Source of the DNA: Mesobacterium pallidum
Lineage (GTDB): Bacteria; Pseudomonadota; Alphaproteobacteria; Rhodobacterales; Rhodobacteraceae
DNA: 64,000 nucleotides
Direction of reading: 5' to 3'
NCBI RefSeq assembly: GCF_019966535.1
Contig: NZ_JAIMID010000006.1
Coordinates: forward strand, 1 to 64,000
Shown: positions 57,102-64,000 of the stretch, one piece after another
Numbering within the stretch: the first letter of the stretch is position 1
How the letters are laid out: every line of letters begins with the position of its first letter
Notes under the pieces: generated by a model
What the model was told of the DNA's origin: nothing
Seen by the model: the letters and a program-made list of their open reading frames with translations, nothing else
The model's database searches: none
Program-made: the position numbers and the translations under genes

Positions 57102-57480
57102 TGGTCCTATCCGCCTGTCGTTGATCGAGGCCGCGTTCCGGCCATTTTTCTGCCTGTCATTGGAATACTTATCCAACTGTGTCGGAAACGTCACGCAAAA
57201 AACGCTGAAACGCCACGAAATATAGGCATCCCGCCCAGTGGCTTGGCGGGATGTTGCCGACGTGACCAGATGTGGTTGATTTGGCTGAATGACACACAAA
57301 CAACAGCACCCCGGCCCCGCGAGGGGGCCGCGCAAATCTTGGGTCAACGATGTGCGAAGGCTCTGCCCGCCCTCTTCGCGCCCTCTCCGGGACGTCTGTT
57401 AACCTTGTATTAAACTCGCCGGGTCCCGTCACCCCCTAAATTGGTGACCAAACCTGATCTTGTTGTTTCCAGGCCCGCAC
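57102..57480 (-). promoter_or_regulatory. ftsA-ftsZ intergenic region, ftsZ promoter area
   Basis: 379 bases with no gene. It holds the CtrA-type box at 57398-57413 and a hairpin CGGCCCC-GCGA-GGGGGCCG (57312-57330). Several AT-rich patches within 100 bases of the ftsZ start (for example 57150-57230) could be promoters, but no clear -35/-10 pair was identified. Confidence 0.6.
57398..57413 (-). promoter_or_regulatory. CtrA binding site upstream of ftsZ
   Basis: On the minus strand TTAA-TACAAGG-TTAAC, a complete match to the CtrA consensus TTAA-N7-TTAAC. It is about 300 bases upstream of ftsZ and 68 bases past the ftsA stop. In Caulobacter CtrA represses ftsZ through similar sites. Confidence 0.65.
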
Positions 57481-58812
57481 CTACCAGTTGTCGCGGAACC
57501 ACTTGACCGCGCGCCGCAGGCTGCGGGCGGGGTAGCGTTCGACGGGGATCTCGAAATCCCACCATTCGTCCTGCGGATGCGCCGCGAAAAGGCACAGGCC
57601 CACGGCGCTGGCAAAGCCCGGCCCGGTGGCCGCCTGTGGCAGGCCATGGACGCGCAGCGGACGGCCCAGGCGCACCTGGCTGCCCAGGATGCGGCTCGCC
57701 AGCCCGTCAAGGCCGGGGATCTGGCTGCCGCCGCCGGTCAGCACGATCTGCTGGCTTGGCAGGTGTTCGAACCCGGCCGCATCCAGACGCGCGCGGACTT
57801 CCTCGAGGATCTCCTCGACCCGCGGGCGCATGATGCCGATCAGCTCGGCCCGGCTGACCTGCCGGCGGTCGTGTTCCCAATCGCCGGTCTCGCCCCCGAT
57901 GTCGATCATCTCGCGGTCGTCCATGCCGGTGGCGACGACGCCGCCGTAGAAGGTCTTGATCCGCTCGGCCATGTTGGTCGGCACCTGCAGGCCCATCGAG
58001 ATGTCGCCCGTCACGTGGTCTCCGCCGATCTTGACGCTGTCGGCGTAGATCATGTGCTTTTTCATGAAGATCGAGATGCCGGTCGCCCCGCCGCCAAGGT
58101 CGATGCAGGCCGAGCCCAGCTCCTGCTCGTCCTCGACAAGGCTCGAGATGCCGGACACGTAGGCCGAGCTGGCGATCCCGGCGAGTTCCAGGTCGCAGCG
58201 GCGCACGGCATGGGCCAGGTTACGGATCGCGGCACCTTGCACGGTCAGCATGTGCATGTCGCAGGCCAGCTGGTTGCCGATTTGCCCGCGCGGGTCATTG
58301 AGCCCGGTGCGGTGGTCGAGCGCGAAGTTCACAGGCTGCGCATGCAGCACCTCGCGCCCCTCGCCAAGGTCGGGCACGTCGCAGGACGACAGCACGCGCG
58401 CCACGTCCTGTTCGCTGACCTGGGCCTCTTCGACCTCGATCTGCCCGGCCAGGCCATAGCTGCGCGGCTCGGCCCCCGCAAAGCAGGCGATCACGTGGTC
58501 GACGCGGATGTTGGCCATCTTCTGCGCGGCCTGCAACGCGGTGCGGATCGCGCGTTCCGTCTCGGCCATGATGTCGATCTCGCCAAAGCGGACCCCGCGC
58601 GACCGGGTGGTCGCGGCGCCGATGACACGGAACCCCGATTGCCCCGCCAGCGAGCCCACGCCGTCGTCGCCATGCTGCGCCTCGCCGTCGAAGCGCAGCA
58701 CGAGGCAGGCGATCTTGGACGTGCCCACGTCGAGGATGGCGATCACGCCCCGCTGCATCGCCGCCTTGCGCATCTGGCGCATGGCCCGTTGGGATTCGTA
58801 GAGTTCGATCAT
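57481..58812 (-). CDS. ftsA: cell division protein FtsA
   Basis: A 443-residue actin-like protein tethering FtsZ to the membrane. Landmarks: D-V-G-T-S-K near 28-33, D-L-G-G-G-A-T-G near 230, and G-G-G-S-Q-I-P-G near 375. The C-terminus ends in an amphipathic basic/aromatic helix (R-R-A-V-K-W-F-R-D-N-W), the membrane anchor. Starts 2 bases after the ftsQ stop, in the ddl-ftsQ-ftsA operon. Confidence 0.97.
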   Translation of the reverse strand: MIELYESQRAMRQMRKAAMQRGVIAILDVGTSKIACLVLRFDGEAQHGDDGVGSLAGQSGFRVIGAATTRSRGVRFGEIDIMAETERAIRTALQAAQKMANIRVDHVIACFAGAEPRSYGLAGQIEVEEAQVSEQDVARVLSSCDVPDLGEGREVLHAQPVNFALDHRTGLNDPRGQIGNQLACDMHMLTVQGAAIRNLAHAVRRCDLELAGIASSAYVSGISSLVEDEQELGSACIDLGGGATGISIFMKKHMIYADSVKIGGDHVTGDISMGLQVPTNMAERIKTFYGGVVATGMDDREMIDIGGETGDWEHDRRQVSRAELIGIMRPRVEEILEEVRARLDAAGFEHLPSQQIVLTGGGSQIPGLDGLASRILGSQVRLGRPLRVHGLPQAATGPGFASAVGLCLFAAHPQDEWWDFEIPVERYPARSLRRAVKWFRDNW

Positions 58813-58814
58813 CC

Positions 58815-59681
58815 TCAGTGGTCTCCGGGTTCGATCTGGCGGACGCGCCACAATTCCTGCACGGCCGCATCTGTCATGCGAAGCGTCGGGCGCGCGGCAT
58901 TGCGCATGTCCACGACGGAAACGTCTCGGTCCAGAAGGTCCTGGGCCGAATGCAGCGCGATCACGCGCTCGAGCGCCATGACCGGGTCGGTCTCTGGCAG
59001 AAGGATGCGCTGGCCGCGGTCCAGCACCACGTCCCAGCGCCGGTCGCCCATGCGCACGAGCCCGCGCAACCGGGTGCTGAGCGGCGCGGCGGCGGCGATC
59101 AGCTCGAGCGCGGCGGGCACGTCGGCGCCCGCCCCCTCGCCCGCGATCAGCGGCAGGTCGGGCCGGTCGAGCCGCGAGGCCAGCAGCCGCACCGGCGCGC
59201 CGGTCTTGTCCAGCATCTCGACCCCGTCGGCGGTGCGCCACAGGATCGCCGGCACCCGTTCGGTCACGTCGATCTGCAAGACGCCACCGGGGCGGATGCG
59301 CACCTGCGCCCGCGCCACGGGGTCGAGCCCGGCGACGGTGCGCCGCACCTCGTCGAGGTCCAGGTCGAAGGACGACATGGGAAAGTCCAGCGGCACGATC
59401 TCGCGGATGTCCTCGGCCACCTCTTCCGAGGCACCGTCGATGGCCATCAGGTTGACCATGAACTCGGGCCGTTCCTTGACCGCCGCCTGCAGGTCGTTGA
59501 TGCCGCCGACAAAGGCATCGCGCCGGCCCTCGTCGGCGAACCAGATCGTGCCGGCCGTCAGCGCGATGGCAAAGGGCACGCCGACGCGCAGCCCCAGCCG
59601 GAAGGCCGGGGTCAGCATCAGCCGGTGCAGCCGGTAGCGCAGCCGCGACGGCGCGGGATCGGGACGGGTCATCGATTGCAT
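58815..59681 (-). CDS. ftsQ: cell division protein FtsQ
   Basis: A 288-residue single-span protein of the division machine. A short basic cytoplasmic N-terminus, one transmembrane segment near 30-48, then the POTRA and beta domains ([16 protein letters not shown] near 130-145). It links FtsL/B and FtsW/I. The ATG at 59681 has GGAGGA 6 bases upstream and overlaps ddl by 13 bases; another at 59672 would overlap by ATGA but lacks a site. First choice preferred. Confidence 0.94.
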   Translation of the reverse strand: MQSMTRPDPAPSRLRYRLHRLMLTPAFRLGLRVGVPFAIALTAGTIWFADEGRRDAFVGGINDLQAAVKERPEFMVNLMAIDGASEEVAEDIREIVPLDFPMSSFDLDLDEVRRTVAGLDPVARAQVRIRPGGVLQIDVTERVPAILWRTADGVEMLDKTGAPVRLLASRLDRPDLPLIAGEGAGADVPAALELIAAAAPLSTRLRGLVRMGDRRWDVVLDRGQRILLPETDPVMALERVIALHSAQDLLDRDVSVVDMRNAARPTLRMTDAAVQELWRVRQIEPGDH

Positions 59682-60583
59682 GAGGCATCCTCCACCAGCC
59701 AGCGACAGAATGCGCCGAATGTCATGCCCGCCGCCTGCGCCTGTTCGGGCGACAGCGAAGTGGGCGTCATGCCGGGCTGGGTGTTGACCTCGAGAATGAT
59801 GAGGCCATCGAGCCCCTTCGCCTCGTCCCAGCGGAAATCGGTGCGGCTGGCGCCCCGGCAGCCCAGCGCGTCATGGGCGCGGCGGGCCATGTCGAGGCAG
59901 GCGTCGTAGATCTCGCTCGGGATGTCGGCGGGGCAGACATGGCGCGACCCGCCGGGCTTGTACTTGGCGTCGTAATCGTACCAGCCGGTGGTCAGGATAT
60001 CGGTCACCCCCAGCGGCCGGTCGCCCATCACGGTGGTCGTAAGCTCGCGCCCGGGCGCATAGGCCTCGACCATCACCACGTCGGGCATCTCGGGCCCCAG
60101 CGGTGCCGGGCCGTTGTTGTCCTCGGTCACCAGGTAGACGCCGACCGAGGATCCTTCGTTGTTCGGCTTGACCACGTAGGGCGGGGTCATGACGTGACGC
60201 GCGGCGGCCTCTTCGCGGGGCACCAGGTGGCTTTCGACCACTGGCAGCCCGGCGCGGGCGAGGATCTCCTTGCTGCGCTGCTTGTCCATGGCAAGGGCCG
60301 AGGCCAGCACGCCGGAATGCGTGTAGGGGATCTTCAGCCATTCCAGCAGGCCCTGCACGCAGCCATCTTCGCCCCAGCGACCATGCAGGGCGTTGAACAC
60401 CACGTCCGGTTTGATGTCTCCAAGGCGCGCCGGCAGGTCGGGCCCTGCATCGACCTCGACTACCTCGTACCCTTCGCCCCGTAGTGCGGCCGCGCATTCA
60501 CGCCCCGTGGACAGCGACACGTCCCTCTCTGCCGAGGGACCGCCCATCAACACCGCAACCTTGGGGCCTGTCCTGCTCGACAT
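59669..60583 (-). CDS. ddl: D-alanine--D-alanine ligase
   Basis: A 304-residue ATP-grasp enzyme making the D-Ala-D-Ala end of the cell-wall precursor. It shows [21 protein letters not shown] near 67, [11 protein letters not shown] near 137 and E-V-N-T-Q-P-G-M near 272. Standard length. The stop overlaps ftsQ, indicating a single operon with ftsQ and ftsA. Confidence 0.97.
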   Translation of the reverse strand: MSSRTGPKVAVLMGGPSAERDVSLSTGRECAAALRGEGYEVVEVDAGPDLPARLGDIKPDVVFNALHGRWGEDGCVQGLLEWLKIPYTHSGVLASALAMDKQRSKEILARAGLPVVESHLVPREEAAARHVMTPPYVVKPNNEGSSVGVYLVTEDNNGPAPLGPEMPDVVMVEAYAPGRELTTTVMGDRPLGVTDILTTGWYDYDAKYKPGGSRHVCPADIPSEIYDACLDMARRAHDALGCRGASRTDFRWDEAKGLDGLIILEVNTQPGMTPTSLSPEQAQAAGMTFGAFCRWLVEDASCNR

Positions 60584-60603
60584 GACCCATCCGCCTCAAG
60601 TTC

Positions 60604-60620
60604 CGGGCGTTTTTCGCCCG
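60604..60620. other. hairpin between murB and ddl
   Basis: CGGGCG-TTTTT-CGCCCG in the 73-base space between murB and ddl. No T tail on the minus side, so it is more likely an attenuating or RNA-stabilising stem than a terminator. Confidence 0.4.
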
Positions 60621-60656
60621 TGTATTGCGGTCATCCGCGTTGGGATGACCCTTGTC

Positions 60657-61634
60657 TTATCCAGTCCGCTGGGATTGCGCTGCCAAAATGCCGTCGGTCA
60701 CCGCGTCCTGCTCTGGGGCCGGTTCGCCGACCCTCATGATTTCCCAGTGTAACTCTATTCCAGAGCTGAGGAAAACCCTTTTTCGCACCTCTTCGCCCAA
60801 GGCTTCGAGATCATGGGCGGATGCCTGCCCGGTATTGATCATGAAGTTGGAATGCATCTCGCTCATCTGCGCGCCGCCCACCTTGGCGCCGCGCATGCCG
60901 GCATCGTCGATCACCTTCCAGGCCTTCAGATCATGCACGTCATCGGCCCGGCCGGTCGAGCTGAAGCCCGCCGGGTTGCGGAAGGTGCTGCCCGCCGTGC
61001 GGTCCTTGGTCGGCTGGGTGGCGTCGCGCTTGGCCAGCTGCTCCTCCATCCGCGCGGCGAGGGCGGCGGGATCGCCCGGCTCACCCTCGAAGGTCGCGTC
61101 GACCAGCACCGCGCCCTCGGGCAGGTCCGACTGGCGGTAGCGGAAGTTCAGGTCCTCGGGCGTCAGCGTGATGACCGCGCCCTGCCGCGTGACCGCGCGG
61201 GCGGAGACGAGGTGATCGGCCACGTAAGACCCGTAGCAGCCCGCGTTCATCCGAACCGCCCCGCCGATCGCGCCGGGGATGGTGCGCAGGAAGGTCAGGT
61301 CGACCCCCGCCTCGGCCGCCTTCTTGGCCACTTGGGCGTCCAGCATGGCGGCGCCCGCGGTAACGCGGGTGCCCGCGATCTCGACGCTGTTGAAGCCGCG
61401 CCCCAGCCGGATCACCACGGCCCGCAGCCCGCCATCGCGCACGATCAGGTTCGACCCGACGCCCATCGGGAAGACGGGCACGGACGGGTCGAGCGCGGCC
61501 AGAAAGCTCTGCAAATCGTCCAGGTCGGCCGGCTGAAACAGCCATTGCGCAGGCCCGCCCACGCGCAGCCAGGTCAGGTCGGCCAGGGGGCGGTCGGGCG
61601 TCAGGCGCCCACGGGGTGTCGGAAGATCACTCAT
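60657..61634 (-). CDS. murB: UDP-N-acetylenolpyruvoylglucosamine reductase
   Basis: A 325-residue FAD enzyme reducing the enolpyruvyl moiety to UDP-MurNAc. FAD-binding [12 protein letters not shown] near 58, [12 protein letters not shown] near 120, and A-G-S-T-F-R-N-P near 217, whose Ser is the proton donor. ATG at 61634. Part of the mur/fts cluster on the minus strand. Confidence 0.97.
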   Translation of the reverse strand: MSDLPTPRGRLTPDRPLADLTWLRVGGPAQWLFQPADLDDLQSFLAALDPSVPVFPMGVGSNLIVRDGGLRAVVIRLGRGFNSVEIAGTRVTAGAAMLDAQVAKKAAEAGVDLTFLRTIPGAIGGAVRMNAGCYGSYVADHLVSARAVTRQGAVITLTPEDLNFRYRQSDLPEGAVLVDATFEGEPGDPAALAARMEEQLAKRDATQPTKDRTAGSTFRNPAGFSSTGRADDVHDLKAWKVIDDAGMRGAKVGGAQMSEMHSNFMINTGQASAHDLEALGEEVRKRVFLSSGIELHWEIMRVGEPAPEQDAVTDGILAAQSQRTG

Positions 61635-61702
61635 GCGCGGTTACTGCCCAATGCGGGTGCCAGGGTAAAGAGGCATCGCGCCGGGGCGCGGCCGGTTGGC
61701 AA

Positions 61703-61975
61703 TCACCCGCTCTGCCCGTTGCGCTCGGCCAGGCCAAAGCGCCGCTTGATCCACATGGCCAGGTAGTAGACCGGCCAGCGCAGCACGCTCATCCCGGCGG
61801 CCAGCAGAAGCAGGCCGATCCAGGGGCCATGCTGCCAGGTGACATAGCCGACGATCGGAATGCCGGTGGCGATCAGCACGTAGGCGCGGCGCCAGTGGTG
61901 GTCCTTGGACGGCAACATGGCCAGGATGTTGGCGGCCGCCGCCCAAAGCGCGGCAAGGGTCAGCGACAGGCTCAT
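61703..61975 (-). CDS. DUF2484 membrane protein, copy 2
   Basis: A 90-residue protein with two or three hydrophobic spans. It fits the DUF2484 pattern found next to murB in this group. Shared segments with the other copy include L-A-A-L-W near the start, a central G-I-P-I-V-G-Y / G-I-T-L-L-I-T-A stretch, W-I-G, and a C-terminal V-L-R-W-P / V-M-R-N-P-L-R-Y. The ATG overlaps the stop of the first copy (ATGA). Role unknown; cluster position suggests an envelope role. Confidence 0.85.
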   Translation of the reverse strand: MSLSLTLAALWAAAANILAMLPSKDHHWRRAYVLIATGIPIVGYVTWQHGPWIGLLLLAAGMSVLRWPVYYLAMWIKRRFGLAERNGQSG

Positions 61976-62226
61976 TCCGGGATCTCCGGCCGCTCGCCCC
62001 GCGCCCGCGCGATCAGGTAGCGCAGCGGGTTGCGCATCACCGACAGCACCGCCAGCAGGCAGATGGCCCCGATCCACCAGCCATGGACCAGGCCGATATA
62101 GACCAGCAGGATCGGCGCGGTGATCAGCAACGTGATCCCGGGAATGTACTGCCGGCGCATCGGCAACCAGGCGGTGGCGGTGGCGACCACCACCCAGAGA
62201 CAGGCCAGAAGCAGGGGCGTGCTCAT
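61972..62226 (-). CDS. DUF2484 membrane protein, copy 1
   Basis: An 84-residue membrane protein, paralogue of the next gene. ATG at 62226 is chosen over the GTG at 62229 because the ATG overlaps the permease stop (TGATG). The chain of overlaps (permease-DUF2484-DUF2484) shows a tightly packed operon. Confidence 0.85.
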   Translation of the reverse strand: MSTPLLLACLWVVVATATAWLPMRRQYIPGITLLITAPILLVYIGLVHGWWIGAICLLAVLSVMRNPLRYLIARARGERPEIPE

Positions 62227-63413
62227 CACGTCAGTCCTTTCAACGTCAATCCGAAGGTTACGGCAGCAATGCCCAGCCCCGCAACAGGCACGATCATCGG
62301 AACCGAAAATCCCGGCGAGGGGCCGCGCCGCTTGAGACCGATCAGGGCTGCGTTCACCAGCACGAAGACCGCCAGCAGCACGGCCGAGGTGCTCTCGGCC
62401 AGCGTCGCCACCGGCAGCGCCGTGGCGGTCGCGATCACGGCGGCGCCCACCAGCAGCGTCGCGGCCACGGGCGTGCCGAACCGGGCCGAGACATGGCCCA
62501 GCGGCGCCAGCAGCGCCCAGCGGGTCCGCATCCCGAACAGCACCCGCGCCGCCATGACGATCTGCGCCAGCACCCCGTTCAGCGCGGCCACCACGGCGAT
62601 CATCGACAGCACCCGCGCATCCCCGCCCCGGGTCTGCTGCCAGACCAGGGCCAGCGGCTGCTCTGACCCGGTCAGCACATCGGCCGGCAGGGCGCGCACG
62701 GCGGACCAGCTCACCAGCCCGTAGATCAGCGTGGCGATGCCCAGCGCGCCCAGGATTGCCAGCGGCAGGGTCCGGCCGGGGTCGCGCACCTCTTCGGCCA
62801 TGTTCACGATGTCCTCGAAGCCGATGAAGGCGAAAAAGGCCAGCACGGCCCCTGCCCCCACCCCGGCCCAGTGGATCTGCGGCGCGGCGAGGTACCCGGC
62901 CACCGGCTCCGCCCCGCTGGCCGCCCAGACCACAAGGCCCAGCCCCGCAAGCTCCACCAGCGTGAAGAGCGCGGCGAGCGCGAGGCTCTCGAGCACCCCC
63001 ACGATCGACACCGCCACCAGCGCCGCGCCGATCCCGGCAATGGCCCAGGTCGGATCGATCGCCACGACGCCGGTCAGGTACCCCACCCCGCCGCGCAGCA
63101 CGGCGGCGGCGGAAATCGTCCCGGCCAGCACGATGCCAAGCCCCACGACCACGGCCAGCCAGCGCGACCCCAGCCCGCCCTCGACATAGGCCGCCTCGCC
63201 CGCCGCCTCGGGGTAACGCACCGACAGCTCGGCATAGCTGAGCGCGGTCGGCGCCGCGATCAGCCCGGCCAGCAGGAAGGACAGCGGCGCCCAGACGCCC
63301 GCCGCGCCCGCAACCGCACCGACCAGCACGTATATCCCCGCCCCGACGATCACCCCGACCCCGTAGGCCATGAGCAACCCGGGCCCGATCCGCCGTTTCA
63401 GCGCCTCAGCCAT
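62226..63413 (-). CDS. APC-family amino acid/polyamine permease
   Basis: 395 residues with about twelve hydrophobic spans. The first helix has the G-V-G-V-I-V-G-A-G-I-Y-V unwound segment, typical of APC transporters. F-F-A-F-I-G-F-E-D-I-V-N-M-A-E-E-V near 205 is also characteristic. Substrate is likely an amino acid or amine. It separates murC from the rest of the mur genes and is followed by DUF2484 with TGATG overlap. ATG at 63413. Confidence 0.92.
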   Translation of the reverse strand: MAEALKRRIGPGLLMAYGVGVIVGAGIYVLVGAVAGAAGVWAPLSFLLAGLIAAPTALSYAELSVRYPEAAGEAAYVEGGLGSRWLAVVVGLGIVLAGTISAAAVLRGGVGYLTGVVAIDPTWAIAGIGAALVAVSIVGVLESLALAALFTLVELAGLGLVVWAASGAEPVAGYLAAPQIHWAGVGAGAVLAFFAFIGFEDIVNMAEEVRDPGRTLPLAILGALGIATLIYGLVSWSAVRALPADVLTGSEQPLALVWQQTRGGDARVLSMIAVVAALNGVLAQIVMAARVLFGMRTRWALLAPLGHVSARFGTPVAATLLVGAAVIATATALPVATLAESTSAVLLAVFVLVNAALIGLKRRGPSPGFSVPMIVPVAGLGIAAVTFGLTLKGLT

Positions 63414-63429
63414 GCCGCCCGACCGGGGC

Positions 63430-63520
63430 CACGCCCCGATCCCTCTTCATCTTGCCAATTAAACTCCGGGGGGAGTCGCCACAGGCGACGGGGGGCTGGC
63501 CCCCCTTGTCCCCCGGTCGG
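63430..63520. repeat. mosaic dispersed repeat B, fourth locus
   Basis: In inverse orientation: CCCCGATCC, CTTCATCTTGCC, TTAAACTCCGGGG, then hairpins GTCGCC-ACA-GGCGAC (63476-63490) and GGGGGGCTGGCCCCCC (63491-63506). The module order mirrors 13192-13260. It lies between the permease and murC. Confidence 0.7.
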
Positions 63521-63521
63521 G

Positions 63522-64000
63522 TCACTTTCCCAGCCTCTCGGGCAGGTTGTTCGCCCAGGCCGAGATCGTGCCGGCCCCAAGGCAGACCACCATGTCGCCC
63601 GGTTGGGTCTGTTCGCGCACCAGCCGCTCGAGGTCATCCTCGTCATGCAGGGCGCGGGCATGGCGATGGCCATGGCGGATCAGCCCGGCCACGAGGTCAT
63701 CGCGCGAAGCGCCGGGGATCGGCTCTTCGCCGGCGGCAAAGACCTCGGCGATGGCGACCACGTCCGCCTCGTTGAAACAGGCGCAGAAATCGTCAAAGAG
63801 GCTCGAGAGCCGCGAATAGCGGTGCGGCTGGTGCACGGCGATGACCCGGCCCTCCGAGGCCTGGCGCGCGGCCTTCAGCACGGCTGCGATCTCAACCGGG
63901 TGGTGGCCGTAATCGTCGATGATCGTCACGCCGTTGACTTCGCCCACCTTCGTGAAGCGCCGGTTGACGCCGCCGAACGCCGCGAGGGCCCCGCGGATCT
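63522..64000 (-). CDS. murC: UDP-N-acetylmuramate--L-alanine ligase, C-terminal part
   Basis: The last ~159 residues of MurC; the N-terminal part lies beyond the right edge. [10 protein letters not shown] is the diagnostic motif of the Mur ligase C-terminal domain, followed by V-H-Q-P-H-R-Y-S-R and the terminal [14 protein letters not shown]. It adds L-Ala to UDP-MurNAc. Repeat B lies next to its stop. Confidence 0.95.
   Translation of the reverse strand, partial: IRGALAAFGGVNRRFTKVGEVNGVTIIDDYGHHPVEIAAVLKAARQASEGRVIAVHQPHRYSRLSSLFDDFCACFNEADVVAIAEVFAAGEEPIPGASRDDLVAGLIRHGHRHARALHDEDDLERLVREQTQPGDMVVCLGAGTISAWANNLPERLGK

Overview
The window is chromosomal DNA of a high-GC alphaproteobacterium, almost certainly of the Rhodobacteraceae/Roseobacter group. 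Supporting evidence by family recognition: the murC-murB-ddl-ftsQ-ftsA-ftsZ-lpxC-bamD-recN order, a CobS/CobT cobaltochelatase pair, an HvrA-type H-NS protein, paired DUF2484 proteins, an alphaproteobacterial-type SOS box (GTTC-N7-GTTC), a CtrA-type box (TTAA-N7-TTAAC) and a CIRCE element on groESL. Genes are dense, often overlapping by 1-16 bases, and most of the sequence is core chromosome. No tRNA, rRNA, CRISPR array, prophage or integrase was seen.

Layout. 1-930: end of an upstream gene and a low-GC orphan. 1.1-4.1 kb: proton-translocating transhydrogenase pntAB. 4.3-9.1 kb: a small methyltransferase-like membrane protein, an SDR, a TetR regulator and a divergent two-subunit molybdenum hydroxylase (iorAB-like). 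9.1-13.1 kb: FG-GAP protein, [2Fe-2S] ferredoxin, a stand-alone DnaE2-type OB domain under an SOS box, a lipoprotein, purEK. 13.4-17.1 kb: orphan phnM with a lipase-like hydrolase, a Nudix protein, a DMT exporter. 17.3-19.8 kb: groESL with CIRCE, and the SRP RNA. 20-24 kb: gamma-glutamyltransferase, a GNAT, an enolase-superfamily protein, an ArsR-type regulator with the SqrR/BigR cysteine pair. 24-29.3 kb: the most accessory stretch, with an alanine-repeat membrane protein, lepA, a low-GC RipA-like membrane protein, and a REP-associated tyrosine transposase (RAYT) with its REP palindromes. 29.3-42.8 kb: sulfotransferase-like, LMW-PTP, sirtuin, PCu(A)C, rpmB, meaB, a GATase, D-lactate dehydrogenase, ClC, H-NS, DUF427, aminopeptidase P. 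43-49.3 kb: cobT and cobS separated by an RTX-like protein and an FMN reductase. 49.4-64 kb: moaA, a hydrolase, then the recN-to-murC division and envelope cluster on the minus strand, with an APC permease and two DUF2484 genes between murC and murB.

Two dispersed repeat families run through the intergenic DNA. One is a 23-nt REP palindrome (five full copies plus half copies) belonging with the RAYT gene; two copies form an in-frame 63-bp block inside the RAYT gene itself. The other is a roughly 100-bp mosaic element (about four clear copies near 13.2, 36.5, 42.9 and 63.5 kb). The most unusual loci are the RAYT carrying its own REPs, the SOS-box/DnaE2-OB relic or mini-gene, the alanine microsatellite protein, and the CtrA box between ftsA and ftsZ.

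Regulation visible in the sequence: HrcA/CIRCE for groESL, LexA for the OB-domain gene, CtrA for ftsZ, a TetR-type double operator for iorAB, and strong intrinsic terminators after pntB, groEL, ffs, rpmB, hns, the FMN reductase and ftsZ. All functional statements come from reading motifs by eye; no database search was run.
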